Shown piece by piece: positions 43,712-53,977 of a DNA stretch of 64,000 nucleotides. The DNA comes from Eutreptiella sp. 'Long Island Sound 2002' (lineage: Eukaryota > Euglenozoa > Euglenophyceae > Eutreptiales > Eutreptiaceae), in the NCBI GenBank assembly GCA_964036045.1, contig OZ038388.1, positions 6,960,058 through 7,024,057 of the forward strand. The letters are read 5' to 3'. Below the pieces are notes generated by a model that did no database searches, was not told the origin of the DNA, and saw nothing but the letters and a program-made list of their open reading frames with translations. Each line of letters opens with the position of its first letter. Position 1 is the stretch's first letter. The position numbers and the translations under genes are program-made.

Positions 43712-46678
43712 ATGGGGAAGTTGATCGTGCGGGTCATTCGAGGCATTAACCTGCCAAACTCCGGCCACAAGTTCGGGACCATCGACCCGTACGTCGTTGT
43801 GGACCTGGACGGCCACACGCAGCGGACGCGGCCCCAGCCCAACACGTCCAACCCCCTGTGGCAGGAGACCTTCAGCCTGCTCGTGCGCCAGCCCACCAGC
43901 GGGTGGCTGCAGTGCACCGTGATGGACGACAAGATCCTGAAGGACAAGAAAATCGGCTCGTGCCAAGTCCCCGTGAACACACTCGTGAAGGGGCAGAAGC
44001 AGGTGCTCCTGGTTCGGTTGCTGGAGCACGCGACGGCCCATCTGGAGCTGGAGCTGCTGGCGGTGGACTTTGGGCAGGAGGCCCCCGACGCCGGCTCCGC
44101 GCCCCGGAACGAGGAGACCCCGGGCCCGCACCCCAGCGCTCAGTACGCCTCGACGGGCAGCCAGGCGTCCGAGGAGTCGCCGCGCGGCCCGGCCTCCGCC
44201 GCGTCCCCCAGCGGGAGCGTCGTGTCCACGACCGCGACGGCCGGTTCGTCCGAGGCCACGAGGGTGCCCTACACCGTCCCGGCGGTGGGGGCGTCGGAGG
44301 AGGTGCTGCGGCTGAAGCAGGAGGCGCTGTGCGAGCAGCAGGAGGCGCTGGCGGAGCGGCAGCGGGCGCTGGAGCAGCAGGAGGCGCTGGCCGCGACGCA
44401 GAAGGAGAGTCTGATCGTGGCGGCCCGGCTCCGGAACGAGCGGGAGCTGCTGGAGGCCAAGGACCGGTCGTTGCGGGCGCTGGAGGACGAGGTCCGGGCG
44501 GAGCTGCAGCAGCGGACCTCCGAAGTGGAGCGGCGGATGAAGGCGCTGCAGACGCGCGAGACTGAGTCGCAGCTGGAGCTCGCGCTGGCGAAGGAGCAGG
44601 CGGAGATCGCGCTGCTGCGGCGGGAGAAGCAGCTCGAGGACGAGTCCGCGGCGCGCGAGGCGTTCCGGCGGGCGGAGCACGAGCAGCTACTGTGCGCGCA
44701 GGAGCAGCGGCAGGCGGAGCTGCAGTCGCAGGAGGCGCGGCTGGCGCTGGAGTCCGCGCGGCAGGAGGAGGCGTTCCGGGCGGAGGAGGCGCGGCTGGCA
44801 CGGCTGCGGGTGGAGCAGAACGAGACGCTGGAGGCGGAGAAGGCGCGGCTGGCGAAGGAGCGCGCGACCGAAGTGCGGCTGGAGAAGGCGCGTCTGGCCC
44901 GCGAGGCCGAGCGGCTGGCGATGGAGGCGGCGGAGTTCGACGAAAAGTGTCTGGAGGTGACGAAGCGCGAGTCGGAGCTGAAGGCCGAGGAGGCCCGGCT
45001 GGCGCTGGCGGCGGCGGAGCGGGAGGAGGCGCTGAAGGCCCGGGAGGCCGAGCTGGCGATGACCGCGGAGGAGCAGCAGCGGGAGCTGGAGGCGGAGCGC
45101 GCGCGGCTGGCGCTGGAAGCGGCCGTCGCGCTGAAGGAGGAGCGGGAGCGGCTCGCGCACGGCAGCGAGGTCAAGGAGCAGCAGCTGAAGGAGATGCAGG
45201 AGGCGTTGGAGCGGCACGTGCGTCTGCGGGAGGAGGCGGTGAAGGCGGAGGAGGAGTGGCTGAAGGACGAGCAGGCGCGGCGGGGCGCGCAGCTGAAGGC
45301 GGAGGAGTCGCGCCTGGCGTCCCTCGCGGCGGAGCAGGAGCTGGCGCTGGTGCGGGCGCAGGACGCGGGGCGGGAGCTGGCCCAAGAGAAGGCGCGGCTC
45401 GCGGCGGAGGCGGAGGCGCGGGCGGAGGAGCTGCGGATGGAGCACGCGAAGATGGCGCAGGAGGCGACGTTCCGGGAGGCGGTGCTCCGCGACGAAGAGG
45501 CGCGGCTGAAGGCGGAGCGGGAGGAGTTCGAGAGGGCGCGCGCGGCGCGGGACCGGGCGGAGGCCGACCAGGCCGAGGCGCTGAAGGAGCAGCAGCGGGA
45601 GGCGCAGCTGGAGGCCGCGCGCGCGCGGACGGCGCTGTACGAAGAGGAGATCCGGCTGGAGAACGAGGCGCAGAAGCGGCTGCAGGACCTGAAGGCGGAG
45701 GAGGAGCGGATGAACGCGGCGCTGGCGCGGAAGGCGGAGCAGCTGCGGGAGCAGGAGGACCGCATCGCGCAGGAGGCGATCGCGCGGGAGCAGGCGGTCC
45801 GCGCGCAGGAGCGGCAGCTGCTGAAGGAGAAGCGGCGGCATGAGGTGATGCGGGAGGCCCCGGAGCTCGTGGAGGCGGCGATCCAGCGGCAGGTCGGGGC
45901 CTTGGAGGGCGCGACGCCGTACAAGGGCAAGGCCAAGATGTTGGGGTGGCTGGAGCCGCTGCTGCTCGTTGTGGCGATGGAGGACGCGGACCGGGCGTCC
46001 GTCGCGCAGCGGCTGTCGGTGGATGTGGGTGCGGACCCCAGTAACCGGTACGCCGTGGGCTTCCACCTGCTGACCGACCCGAGCGCTGGAGTGGCCGCGG
46101 GGGTCGCGCGCGCCTCGCAGGACCAGCGGCCCGGGGCCAAGACGGAGGCACTGCAGTGCGGCCAGACCTGCTGGTACGACGCGCTGGTCGAGACGGTCCG
46201 CAGGGGCAGCCCTGGGACGCGGTCCTTCCACCAGCGGAGCTTAGAGGACAAGCTCCGGGACTGCGACGACCCGCAGAGCCGGAGCATCCGCGAGCTGGAG
46301 CGGGCGGCCCTGCAGCTGCTGCAGAAGGTGGTGGAGGGGACCCTCACGGCGCCGCAGAAGCAGAAGTGCAGGGCCCTGCTGGGCAGCCCGAGGGCGGCGT
46401 GGCTGCGGGGCAACCTCAAGGCGCTGGGCCTTGCGGAGTTTGAGGGGCTGTGGGTGGAGCTGGCGGTGCTGTTTGCGCGGAAGCCTGCGGAGGGCCTGGA
46501 CGAGACCGAGTTCGAGGAGGCGGACTTCTGGAGCTTTTCAGGGCCGGAGCCGCCGCAGCTGCGGACTGCGCAGTCGGAGTGGATCAATGTGGTCATGAGA
46601 CTGCTGCTCAGTCGATTGGAGCTCGCGGGGAAGGGGGTGGCCCTGGCCCCGTACTTTCATGCCACGAAGGTGTACTAA
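43712..46678 (+). CDS. C2-domain, long coiled-coil protein, single exon, 988 aa
   Basis: Start chosen at MGKLIVRVIRGINLP, a natural C2 beginning; the upstream frame runs to 43595 but crosses acceptor-like CAGs at 43690 and 43706, suggesting a 5' intron. Residues 1-130 form a C2 domain (Asp25-Pro-Tyr, Asp31, Asp72, Asp78; some calcium ligands replaced, so calcium dependence is uncertain). Residues 130-195 are a Ser/Pro linker. About 196-725 is near-continuous Glu/Ala/Arg/Leu coiled coil. Residues 725-988 form a conserved-looking globular end (CGQTCWYDALVETVRRG, WLRGNLKALGLAEFEGLW) that I cannot assign. Likely a membrane-binding scaffold. Third codon positions are almost all G or C, unlike the surroundings; this creates antisense frames up to 775 codons. 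SINE copies flank it on both sides. Confidence 0.9.
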   Translation: MGKLIVRVIRGINLPNSGHKFGTIDPYVVVDLDGHTQRTRPQPNTSNPLWQETFSLLVRQPTSGWLQCTVMDDKILKDKKIGSCQVPVNTLVKGQKQVLLVRLLEHATAHLELELLAVDFGQEAPDAGSAPRNEETPGPHPSAQYASTGSQASEESPRGPASAASPSGSVVSTTATAGSSEATRVPYTVPAVGASEEVLRLKQEALCEQQEALAERQRALEQQEALAATQKESLIVAARLRNERELLEAKDRSLRALEDEVRAELQQRTSEVERRMKALQTRETESQLELALAKEQAEIALLRREKQLEDESAAREAFRRAEHEQLLCAQEQRQAELQSQEARLALESARQEEAFRAEEARLARLRVEQNETLEAEKARLAKERATEVRLEKARLAREAERLAMEAAEFDEKCLEVTKRESELKAEEARLALAAAEREEALKAREAELAMTAEEQQRELEAERARLALEAAVALKEERERLAHGSEVKEQQLKEMQEALERHVRLREEAVKAEEEWLKDEQARRGAQLKAEESRLASLAAEQELALVRAQDAGRELAQEKARLAAEAEARAEELRMEHAKMAQEATFREAVLRDEEARLKAEREEFERARAARDRAEADQAEALKEQQREAQLEAARARTALYEEEIRLENEAQKRLQDLKAEEERMNAALARKAEQLREQEDRIAQEAIAREQAVRAQERQLLKEKRRHEVMREAPELVEAAIQRQVGALEGATPYKGKAKMLGWLEPLLLVVAMEDADRASVAQRLSVDVGADPSNRYAVGFHLLTDPSAGVAAGVARASQDQRPGAKTEALQCGQTCWYDALVETVRRGSPGTRSFHQRSLEDKLRDCDDPQSRSIRELERAALQLLQKVVEGTLTAPQKQKCRALLGSPRAAWLRGNLKALGLAEFEGLWVELAVLFARKPAEGLDETEFEEADFWSFSGPEPPQLRTAQSEWINVVMRLLLSRLELAGKGVALAPYFHATKVY

Positions 46679-46730
46679 TGAGTGTCCGCGGTGCAGTGAC
46701 CGCAGTGCAGCAATGCGGATTGGAAAGAAC

Positions 46731-46880
46731 TTTGGCTGCAGAGGTCATTAGTGGGATCATCGTAGCACTGGACAGCTCTGAACCTTGATCCCGAGGGGTT
46801 ACCTCGAGTACTGTGAAGTGAGCAGGCTACGCCAGCTCATCTTGGGCTGAGCCAAAAAAATTTTTTTGGCTGCAGAGGTC
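46731..46880 (+). mobile_element. SINE copy 3 with 16-bp target-site duplication
   Basis: TTTGGCTGCAGAGGTC flanks at 46731-46746 and 46865-46880. Body 46747-46864 (118 bp, 5'-truncated) ends A7 T4. It lies 53 bp after the stop of the C2/coiled-coil gene, probably in its 3' UTR. Confidence 0.93.
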
Positions 46881-47413
46881 TTCGTGCTATCGTGGACATA
46901 CGCCCGTGCTCGGAGCATACTGGGGCCGGTTCAAGCCCTTTGGTGGCTCGTAGCGCCTGGCACTCGTGTTGTGATCAATAAAGATATACCCACCGTCTCG
47001 GGTAGCTACTGCCCCAACCTGAGGGTAGATCGTATTTGTTTTTTTCACTTTGCGTTTCAATGTTTGCTCGACTCAGGAATGCTCTTCGCCCACTTGGGTT
47101 TGTGCCCTGATCTGTGAGATCGCCCACTGGGCGTCCAAGAAGTTTCGGTGGTCCACTGAAGCAGTTCATACATCGAATGTAGTCTCACTGACTTGCCTTT
47201 GGCGTGACAGCAACCGCCGTACTCGATGGTGTCCCAGTTTGACAGATTTGAGACACGCGGCCCCAATAACACACTCGATGTTGTCGATTCTTGGGTTCGC
47301 TTGATCCCCAGGTCATTCCCGTGTACTTTCATTGCCCTCTCAGCCAGTCATGCTGACATTGCACGTTTCGAAAGTCGAGCAAAAAAAAAAACAGGACATT
47401 TGGCTGCAGAGGT
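46881..47413 (+). mobile_element. Possible further retroposon with the same target sequence
   Basis: TTTGGCTGCAGAGGT appears a third time at 47399-47413, directly after an A-rich stretch (A11 from about 47381). The enclosed 520 bp carries a B-box-like GGTTCAAGCCC near 46928. This suggests an element inserted into the same target; no coding content. Confidence 0.45.
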
Positions 47414-48320
47414 TCCCAAGACGTGAAAGCCCTTTTGGTCCGTGTGAAGCGTTTCTCAGGCAAAGGCCAACAAGAGAAGGGGTGAGCGAGAGGAAGGAAG
47501 AGGGAGAAAGAGGGAAGCGGAGTGGTGGGGAGAGCTGCCACAAGGGCCGCGTAAGTGCGCCGGTTGGTGATTCCGGGTGTGCGTACCGGTTCGGGGTTTC
47601 AGGAACAAGTTGTCGACGTTGTGTGTCCCAAGACGGTGGGGCGACGGGGGCGGGGGGGGGGCGGGAGGCGTACTCGAGCCTGGGCCGTGTTTCTCCTGCG
47701 TCGTCGTCCTGCCTGGGCGCCCCTTCCTCCAAACCGGCGTGTAACTGTGTCCCAGCGCAGGACGCCTTGGGGTCGTTTGCTACCCTCGTCGACGTGTGTG
47801 CTGGCCTGGCGGGCCGTCGTGGAGCTGGAGTCTGAGGTCGCCCTGTCTCGTTTGTCGGTGACATCGCGGTTGGCTGGTTCGATGGTACGCCAGGTCCGCC
47901 TTCGTGCGCCGCCGCGTGCAGGTTTGTGGCCACGTCTCCGGCATGAGAGCAACGCCCCTCGACCTCCCACGCCCACATCTCAACTGCAAACCGGCGGATT
48001 TGAGGCAGTGTACTTGCTGCCGTTCGGAGAGGCCGGGGGCCGGGGGCAGGCGGGCCCACACGGCCACGGACAACAGTGAGGTCATGGGCCAGCCTGCGCA
48101 GCACCGACGGCTTTGGCACGAAACCCCTTCGGTGGTGCTTCGGGGCCCCTGGCGCTCGGAGAAAAGTGTTCGAAGCGAGAATGTGTCCACTTGGACTTCA
48201 CAACAAATGTTTGATCGGTGAAGCGAACTTTCTGCCCGGCGGTCGCTTGGGAACGTGTTGCATTGGTCACGCAGCGTTTCGTTTTTTTTTTTTTTATGGG
48301 GGAAGGGAGTCAGGGATGCA
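47414..48320. other. GC-rich stretch with long but unrecognised frames on both strands
   Basis: Open frames of 259 (minus), 174 and 167 (plus) codons overlap. None shows a domain, and the base composition explains them. Left unassigned. Confidence 0.4.
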
Positions 48321-48356
48321 TTGGAGGGGGGGGGGGTATCCCCCCCCCCCCCTCCA
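48321..48356. repeat. G11-TAT-C13 hairpin
   Basis: TGGA, G11 (48326-48336), TAT, C13 (48340-48352), TCCA: a palindrome with a three-base loop. Confidence 0.95.
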
Positions 48357-50517
48357 GGGCGCCCAGCCTATGCCCAGCCACTGTCTCCCTGACGCCAAGT
48401 GCCAGGCTCAATGGCATATGTAACCGACAGTAACTGCCCCCCAACCGCTTCGTCAATCCCCTCCAACCGCCTGCCTAACCGCTGCTGGGGCCGCCTCTGA
48501 GGCCCCTTCCCTTCGAATGCATCCCTTTGGGGGGAGGGTATGTAGCACGCTTTTTTTTTCTTGGGGCTTTGACCTGTGCATATGTCGGGAGATGTGCAGG
48601 GCATGTGACGGGGCAAACGAATGGAATTAAGACGTGTCATCTTCGAGACAGCAGGGCTTGAAGGCCTGAGGGCAAGTCCCTGCGTCTTTCATGTGTACAC
48701 CAGTGTACAAAGCCCATCCACCGCCACACATCATCCCTGTGAACGTGCCGTGTGGTCTAGTGGTGTACCTGCGTGTAACCGCCACACATACGACGCGATT
48801 GAGTTCTGCACAATGTGCCCGAAGGGCTGATCTGGAGCAGGAGGCGGTGCGGTGGCAGTGCGACGAACTGCCGTGCGTTGCACTGGCCCTCTGCACATCG
48901 CACCACCCCTGTGTAGCAGTAGCCTCCTCCACAGCCCCCCCCCCCCCCCTGCGTACCCCAGGGCGCTGCACAGCACGGCCACGGTGGCGTTGTGCTGCCA
49001 CGTCTGTTCAGGAGATGCCATGAATAGCACATCTCTCATTGCACGGCACAGGCCCTGCAGAAAAAAAAGAAGAACAAGCACCGTCCGTCCAGGCAACCCG
49101 CCCCACCATTGCCATTGGGTCGCCTCCGTCCATCCGTCGACAGCCTTGAGAGCTGGTTCTTGTTGGGAATCGGCCCCGCACCATCCGCCACTCAGTAATA
49201 TCCGCCCCTGTTGCACCCGGAGCTCAGTAGGAATCGGCTGCGTCCCGTGTCCGACGCAGTTAGACCCAGCTCCTTCTGATCGCGTCCGATCTGCCCGTGC
49301 CCGTGCCATCCCCCTCAGTGCCCATTGCACCCCCATGCCCATGCCCATGCCCATTGCCTGTATGCGCATGCCATCCCTCCGGGTCCCCATGTCCTTCCGC
49401 TGAGCCCACACCACCCCCTGAATGCCCATATACCGTCCCCCCCATGTGACCATGCCATCCCCCCAGGTACCTACACCATTTCCATGAGTGCCCATGCCCT
49501 CCCGGATGCATGGGCATGGCCAGCCAAGGAGGATGGCATGGGCACCCGGGAGGGGGGGGGATGGGACCCAGGAGAATGGTATGTTCATTCAAGGGATGCC
49601 AAGGCAGCCTGTGCGGAACTCTGAGGTGAGTTGCACACCCGCCTGCCCATTCGCAGCCGATGTTGCTCTGGCCTGGGCCGTCATACCACCCCATTTCCAT
49701 GCCTTGCGTGAGACGTACCTTGGGCTTTGTGGCTGCATGTTCTTCGTTCGTCTGGGCCATGGCACTGGCGCCCGAATGAGGCAGGTTTCGCACGCCACTG
49801 ACAGTCATGGCGGTGAAAAGCAGAAATGGACAACAATCTGTCACAACAGGAGGGAAGCATGAACGGCCCAAACCGACACCGAATTTCAGTCATTGCATTG
49901 GCAATGCAAACATCGAGAGTCCAGGCACATTGTGGTGAACCCATTGCTGTAGCAATCAGCAATATCCCTCTGTACATATTATTGGGGACCGCCTTCAGAG
50001 TTCATTGGTATTTCGGGCCATCTAACGAACAATGCTGACGCAGTCACGCAGAGAGGGACAGAGGGAAGGAGGGAGACTTCCAAGAAACTTCAGAAGTCCA
50101 GCTCTTGTAACCGTAACCACCTTCATCTGGTATTCTTACCCAGCCTTGTTACTGGAGTTGGCAGGTATGGACCAGGATTGTTGATGATCATTGCTCTTGC
50201 CTCACCACGGGCCATTTTTCTTCCCTTGAAATACTGCTTCGTCAAATGATACGGCGACCTGCCTCGTGATCGCTGCCTAATGCCCCACCAACACACCTTT
50301 AACACGTGGCGTGTCGCTGGCAAGCAACATTGCCATATCCGATTCCATGTCGTGGTTTTCCCTTGAACGCATCATTGCACCCGCATTCGTGATGCGCACA
50401 GTGGTACCGGATCATGTTGGGAGGGACCACAGGTCATGTCATGTCATGTCAGGGTGGCGTTCATGGCATTTGCAAATTCTTGCCAGCGGGAAGCTCGAAG
50501 AGCCAAAATCGAGAACG
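48357..50517. other. Intergenic with (CCCATG)n, no supported gene
   Basis: A CCCATG hexamer tract at about 49325-49355 and degenerate CCATxxCCC text to 49500 produce Gly-Met-rich frames on the minus strand. A C run lies at about 48937-48949. No domain recognised. Confidence 0.5.
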
Positions 50518-50651
50518 AGGACGTGCGGTGTGGAGGGGGGAGGGCGATGGGGGACGTGCGGTGTGGAGGTGAGAGGGTGATGGGGGACGTGGGGTGCGGA
50601 GGGGAGAGGGTGATGGAGGACGTGCGGTGCGGAGGTGAAAGGGTGATGGGC
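50518..50651. repeat. 33-bp minisatellite, four copies
   Basis: Unit of the form GGACGTGCGGTGTGGAGG + GAGAGGGTGATGGG. The last unit runs straight into the 3' end of shared-end element D. Confidence 0.93.
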
Positions 50652-50728
50652 GTTTCCAAGGGGTCTGCCTGGGGGCTCTTTGGGGGGAGCATAGTCTAAA
50701 AGTAGTACGCAGTGCAAGGATTCCCCCT
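50648..50728 (+). mobile_element. Shared-end element copy D, 3' end only
   Basis: GGGCGTTTCCAAGGGGTCTG, GGGGGCTCTTTGGGG and TAGTCTAAAAGTAGTACGCA, then TGCAAGGATTCCCCC, match the 3' ends of A, B and C. No 5' partner nearby. Confidence 0.85.
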
Positions 50729-51888
50729 TAGGGCCAGCATTCACCTGCTGTCACAACTGGTGGTGCACTTCGGTAGGACCAACCCCAAACTTTGACCTTT
50801 AGGACGCTGTTTTGTTAGCCATTGATGTGGCAAAGTTTCTAATCCGTTGGGCTTGGCCCCCCGCCACCAGGGCATCCCATGAAATGAGGGTACACACAAG
50901 CCTACAAAAACAGGCAGGCAGGTCTTGATGTTTGCCTGACCACAAGCCCAACAGGTGCCAGCAACAGTCAGCCTACACTTCACTCCATAGTGGATGCACC
51001 ACGGCCCCTAGTCTCACTGCCGCCTTGCGCGGTCCAGTGAGCGTTAGGTGTGCAGCCCATGGTGGACCATTCTCTGCCCTCAGGGGACAAGGAGGCACTG
51101 TCCCCGAGTCTGTTTTACTAATGACTTGAACAGTTACCCAACTCTGGACCCACAATTATAGTGGTAGAACAATGCCTTTTCAGGAATTCAGAAGCATACG
51201 GTACATACATTATTGTGAGCAGCCAAGAGGAGAAGAGACGGAAGAAAGGTAAGCAGGTGCGCAAAGGCTTGGAAGCAGATGATTCAGTCCGGGACACAGT
51301 GCGTTGCACCTGTGGGGCCCTCGTTTGTACTTTATTGCTGCTCTTTGACCTGGGCTGTCACCTGAGAGCTCACTTCCGAACTTGGTGTGCCGGAAAAAAA
51401 GATAAAGCAAAGGTACCTGATGGTGTGTGTGTAGGAGTGTGAGGGGGACCAAAGTAGCCCTGCAGGTGAAGGGTTAAAAATGCACACAAAGATGGGTGAA
51501 TGAGTGCTAGCATAGGCCAAATCCCTGCCTCCCTCCATGGCAGTGCACAATGCCAGTCAAGGAAGCCAAAAAAGGGCGTTGGGTGTGCTTTTGGCGTCCG
51601 CTAGTTGTGACAGGTAACTAATTTGTTGCATTCAGACCTTTGCCTCCTCCTGTGCCCCTGTACCCCTTGACCCAGGTCGGTGCTCTGCTCTGCCGCCAAT
51701 CCATGGCCCTGAAACGTTCAAATCCTTCTCCCTGCCCTCCCAGCCAGTATCCCAAGACCCCCTCCAAGGCCTGTCCACGTCTCATGACCCCTTCAGCTGT
51801 TTTGTTGTTGGAAATGGGCAAGAAACGTCCCACCGCTCGGGACATGCGACGCAATTATGTTGCATTCCTGCTTGCAGAGGAGAGGGCC
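50729..51888. other. Upstream region of the FKBP-like gene
   Basis: An open frame from 51640 runs into the gene but crosses a strong acceptor (CATTCCTGCTTGCAG at 51876), so it is more likely 5' intron/UTR. Nothing else recognised. Confidence 0.5.
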
Positions 51889-53977
51889 ATGGACCCTGCA
51901 CCCATCGGCGATGGCCTGACCAAAACCGTTCGGAAGGAAGGAAATGGCATGACGTTCGCGAGGGCTGGGGTGCCGGTGTGTGTGCGATATGCACAGAAAA
52001 TGGCAGGCGAACCGGACACGTCGGCCAAGGCCTGGCACAAGGAGGATGTGTTTGAGTGGTTTGTCAGGGAAGGTATGTGGTGGCCCTTTTGTGGAGCTGT
52101 GGGCTCGATGTCTCAGATGTGTGGTGATGCAAAGGGCTGGTGGAAGGAGATGCGTGTGAAGGGTTATGGGGTGGGAAGGCTCAGGAGGGTCCTTAAGGAA
52201 CTAGATTTTTTTTTTGTTGATTACTGCCCTTCGGGACCGCCCCAAGGGATCATCAACCGCCAGCCACCAACCGCCAGCAACCGCCAACCGCCAGCAACAG
52301 CCAACCAACCGCCAGCGGCGACCAACTGCCAAGCGCCAACCACTGCCAACCGCCATCAACCACCAATCCCCAACCACCAACCGCCGCCAACCACCACCAA
52401 CCGCCACCAACTGCCAGTCGCCAAACGCCAACCGCCCACCGCCCACCGCCAACACATGGCGTGCCCGTGGGCTTTTTTGGGAAAACTGTGTAAAGGAACA
52501 CTTTTTTTCCCCTGTTGAGGACCGCCCTGGGAAGGCTTGTGGAGAGCTAAGGGCGGCGCTTGTGGGCAGTTGAGGATGGGCTTGTGGAGGGCTCTGGAGG
52601 AGTAACGAGGGTCATGGAGCGTCATGGATGGGCCAGAAGGGGCCCTTGCTGGCAAAGATGGGAACTGGGGTGGCGGCGTTTGGTCCGGATGGTGTGGGCT
52701 GTTGGGGAGTTGTGGTGGGGCAAGCGAACAAGGGGAGAAAACAGCGGAACCATGCCAAAAAGGGAGGGAGGTTGTCTCCCAAACATTCCCAAGAGGCTGC
52801 CATTGTGAGGTGATTGGGTGACTAGCAGCCCCGGGCGGTAATAGTGGCATCACGGGAAATAGCAGAGGGATTGACCCGTGCCTTTCCGGGTTCCCTAGGG
52901 CGGGGAAGTCGTGGATAGCGCTGGGTGTTGTGTTGGGTGGGTGGGGTGGGGGGGCATTTCGATCGAAAAAGATGCCCGGCGCATGCCCGGCAGGCACCCG
53001 GCGCACTGACGTTCCCTCCATACACCATGAGGACAGCGACCAATCTCATCGGACGCCCCCAGGGGAGCTGGTGAACAAGATTGTGGGGAACGCACAGCGC
53101 ATGGCTGCAATGCAAGTCGCACAGAACCGGCGAGTGGCGCACTAAGACGACAGGAATCCATCAGATTGGCACCAGGTCTTCAGAGCACGGCCCTGGAGTT
53201 TTGCTTAACACCTCAGCGTCTCCTGAGGGGTGGGGGGTGGGGGGGGTCTGACACCCCCCCCCCCCCGTCGGACCCGGATTTCATAGTGGGAGAAAATGAA
53301 ATTTTGCAAAAGGAAGTATTGGGTTGGCTGTTTTTGGTACACAAAGGTTTGGACTTTTGGGTGCCAGGACCCCCACCTCCACCCCCCACCCCCTTAAGGA
53401 GAACTCTGCAGGGCCCTCTTGGCAGGGCGGCTTCCCCCCGGGCCAACAGTGTGTCTCACGGGTGGCCACTATTCATCCGCACACCAACGGTGCTCTGGGG
53501 GCTGCATTTTGTGGCATCGGGGGTTTGGTTAGGAACATCCGGCGTGGCAGTCCAGATGAGCAGCGTCAGTCAGTCCGTATTCTGCCGGGCAAGTACCCCC
53601 TCCCGGTCTTGCTTTCCCACCCTCCGCGCAGAGTGAGTGCTCGCATGACCCACGAAGGCCATCCCAAAGGGCCCCTCGGGATGTGTGCCCCGCCCCCTGT
53701 CTCCTCAGACGACGACGTGATCGCCGGGTGGGACGCAGCGGTCACGACCATGTCCCTCGGAGAACTGGCCACGTTCCACATCCCGGCCCACATGGCCTAC
53801 GGCACGAAGGGCGGCGTGTGCCCGTGGGACGGCACCGCGTTCCCCCCCAACGCTGACCTGGAATTGGACCTCGAGCTGGTGACGGTCGGGACCCGGCGTG
53901 TGAAGGCGTCCGACTGGGACCCGGTGCCACTGGAGAAGCTTGGCAAGTGGGGGGAGCGGCTCAGGGAACAGGGCTAG
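51889..53977 (+). CDS. FKBP-type peptidyl-prolyl isomerase-like protein, two exons, 150 aa
   Basis: Exons 51889-52072 and 53709-53977; GT-AG intron of 1636 bp splits the codon of Asp62. The start ATG lies 11 nt after a likely 5' acceptor; an alternative start at 51640 adds 83 residues. The order GDGLTKTVRKEGNG, Tyr34, VIAGWD (65-70), AYGTKGG (91-97), FPPNADLELDLELV (106-119) is an FKBP fold. Trp69 and Tyr92 of the pocket are kept. The usual FDSS segment (Phe36/Asp37 of FKBP12) is replaced by EPDTSAKAWHKED, and the Phe99 position is Leu114, so isomerase activity and drug binding may be weak. A 30-residue C-terminal extension follows. No signal peptide: probably cytosolic or nuclear. Confidence 0.88.
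52245..52455. repeat. ACCAACCGCCA-type simple repeat in the FKBP intron
   Basis: About 20 diverged decamers of CCAACCGCCA/CCACCAACCG. The same phrase forms the 21-bp minisatellite at 58888. Confidence 0.9.

Noticed and set aside
44269-46596. 775-codon minus-strand frame and other large frames inside the C2/coiled-coil gene
   Set aside because: They are caused by extreme GC at third positions of the real plus-strand gene, which alone shows a C2 domain and heptads.
47340-48119. 259-codon minus-strand frame
   Set aside because: No domain, Pro/Arg/Thr-rich composition expected from GC-rich DNA, and competing frames of similar length on the other strand.
48850-49590. 285-codon minus-strand frame with Gly-Met repeats
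   Set aside because: Its repeats come from the CCCATG hexamer tract and the rest shows no domain.
51640-51888. Extra 83 N-terminal residues of the FKBP-like protein
   Set aside because: A strong 3' splice site precedes ATG 51889 and the upstream residues look unlike an FKBP extension; kept only as an alternative.
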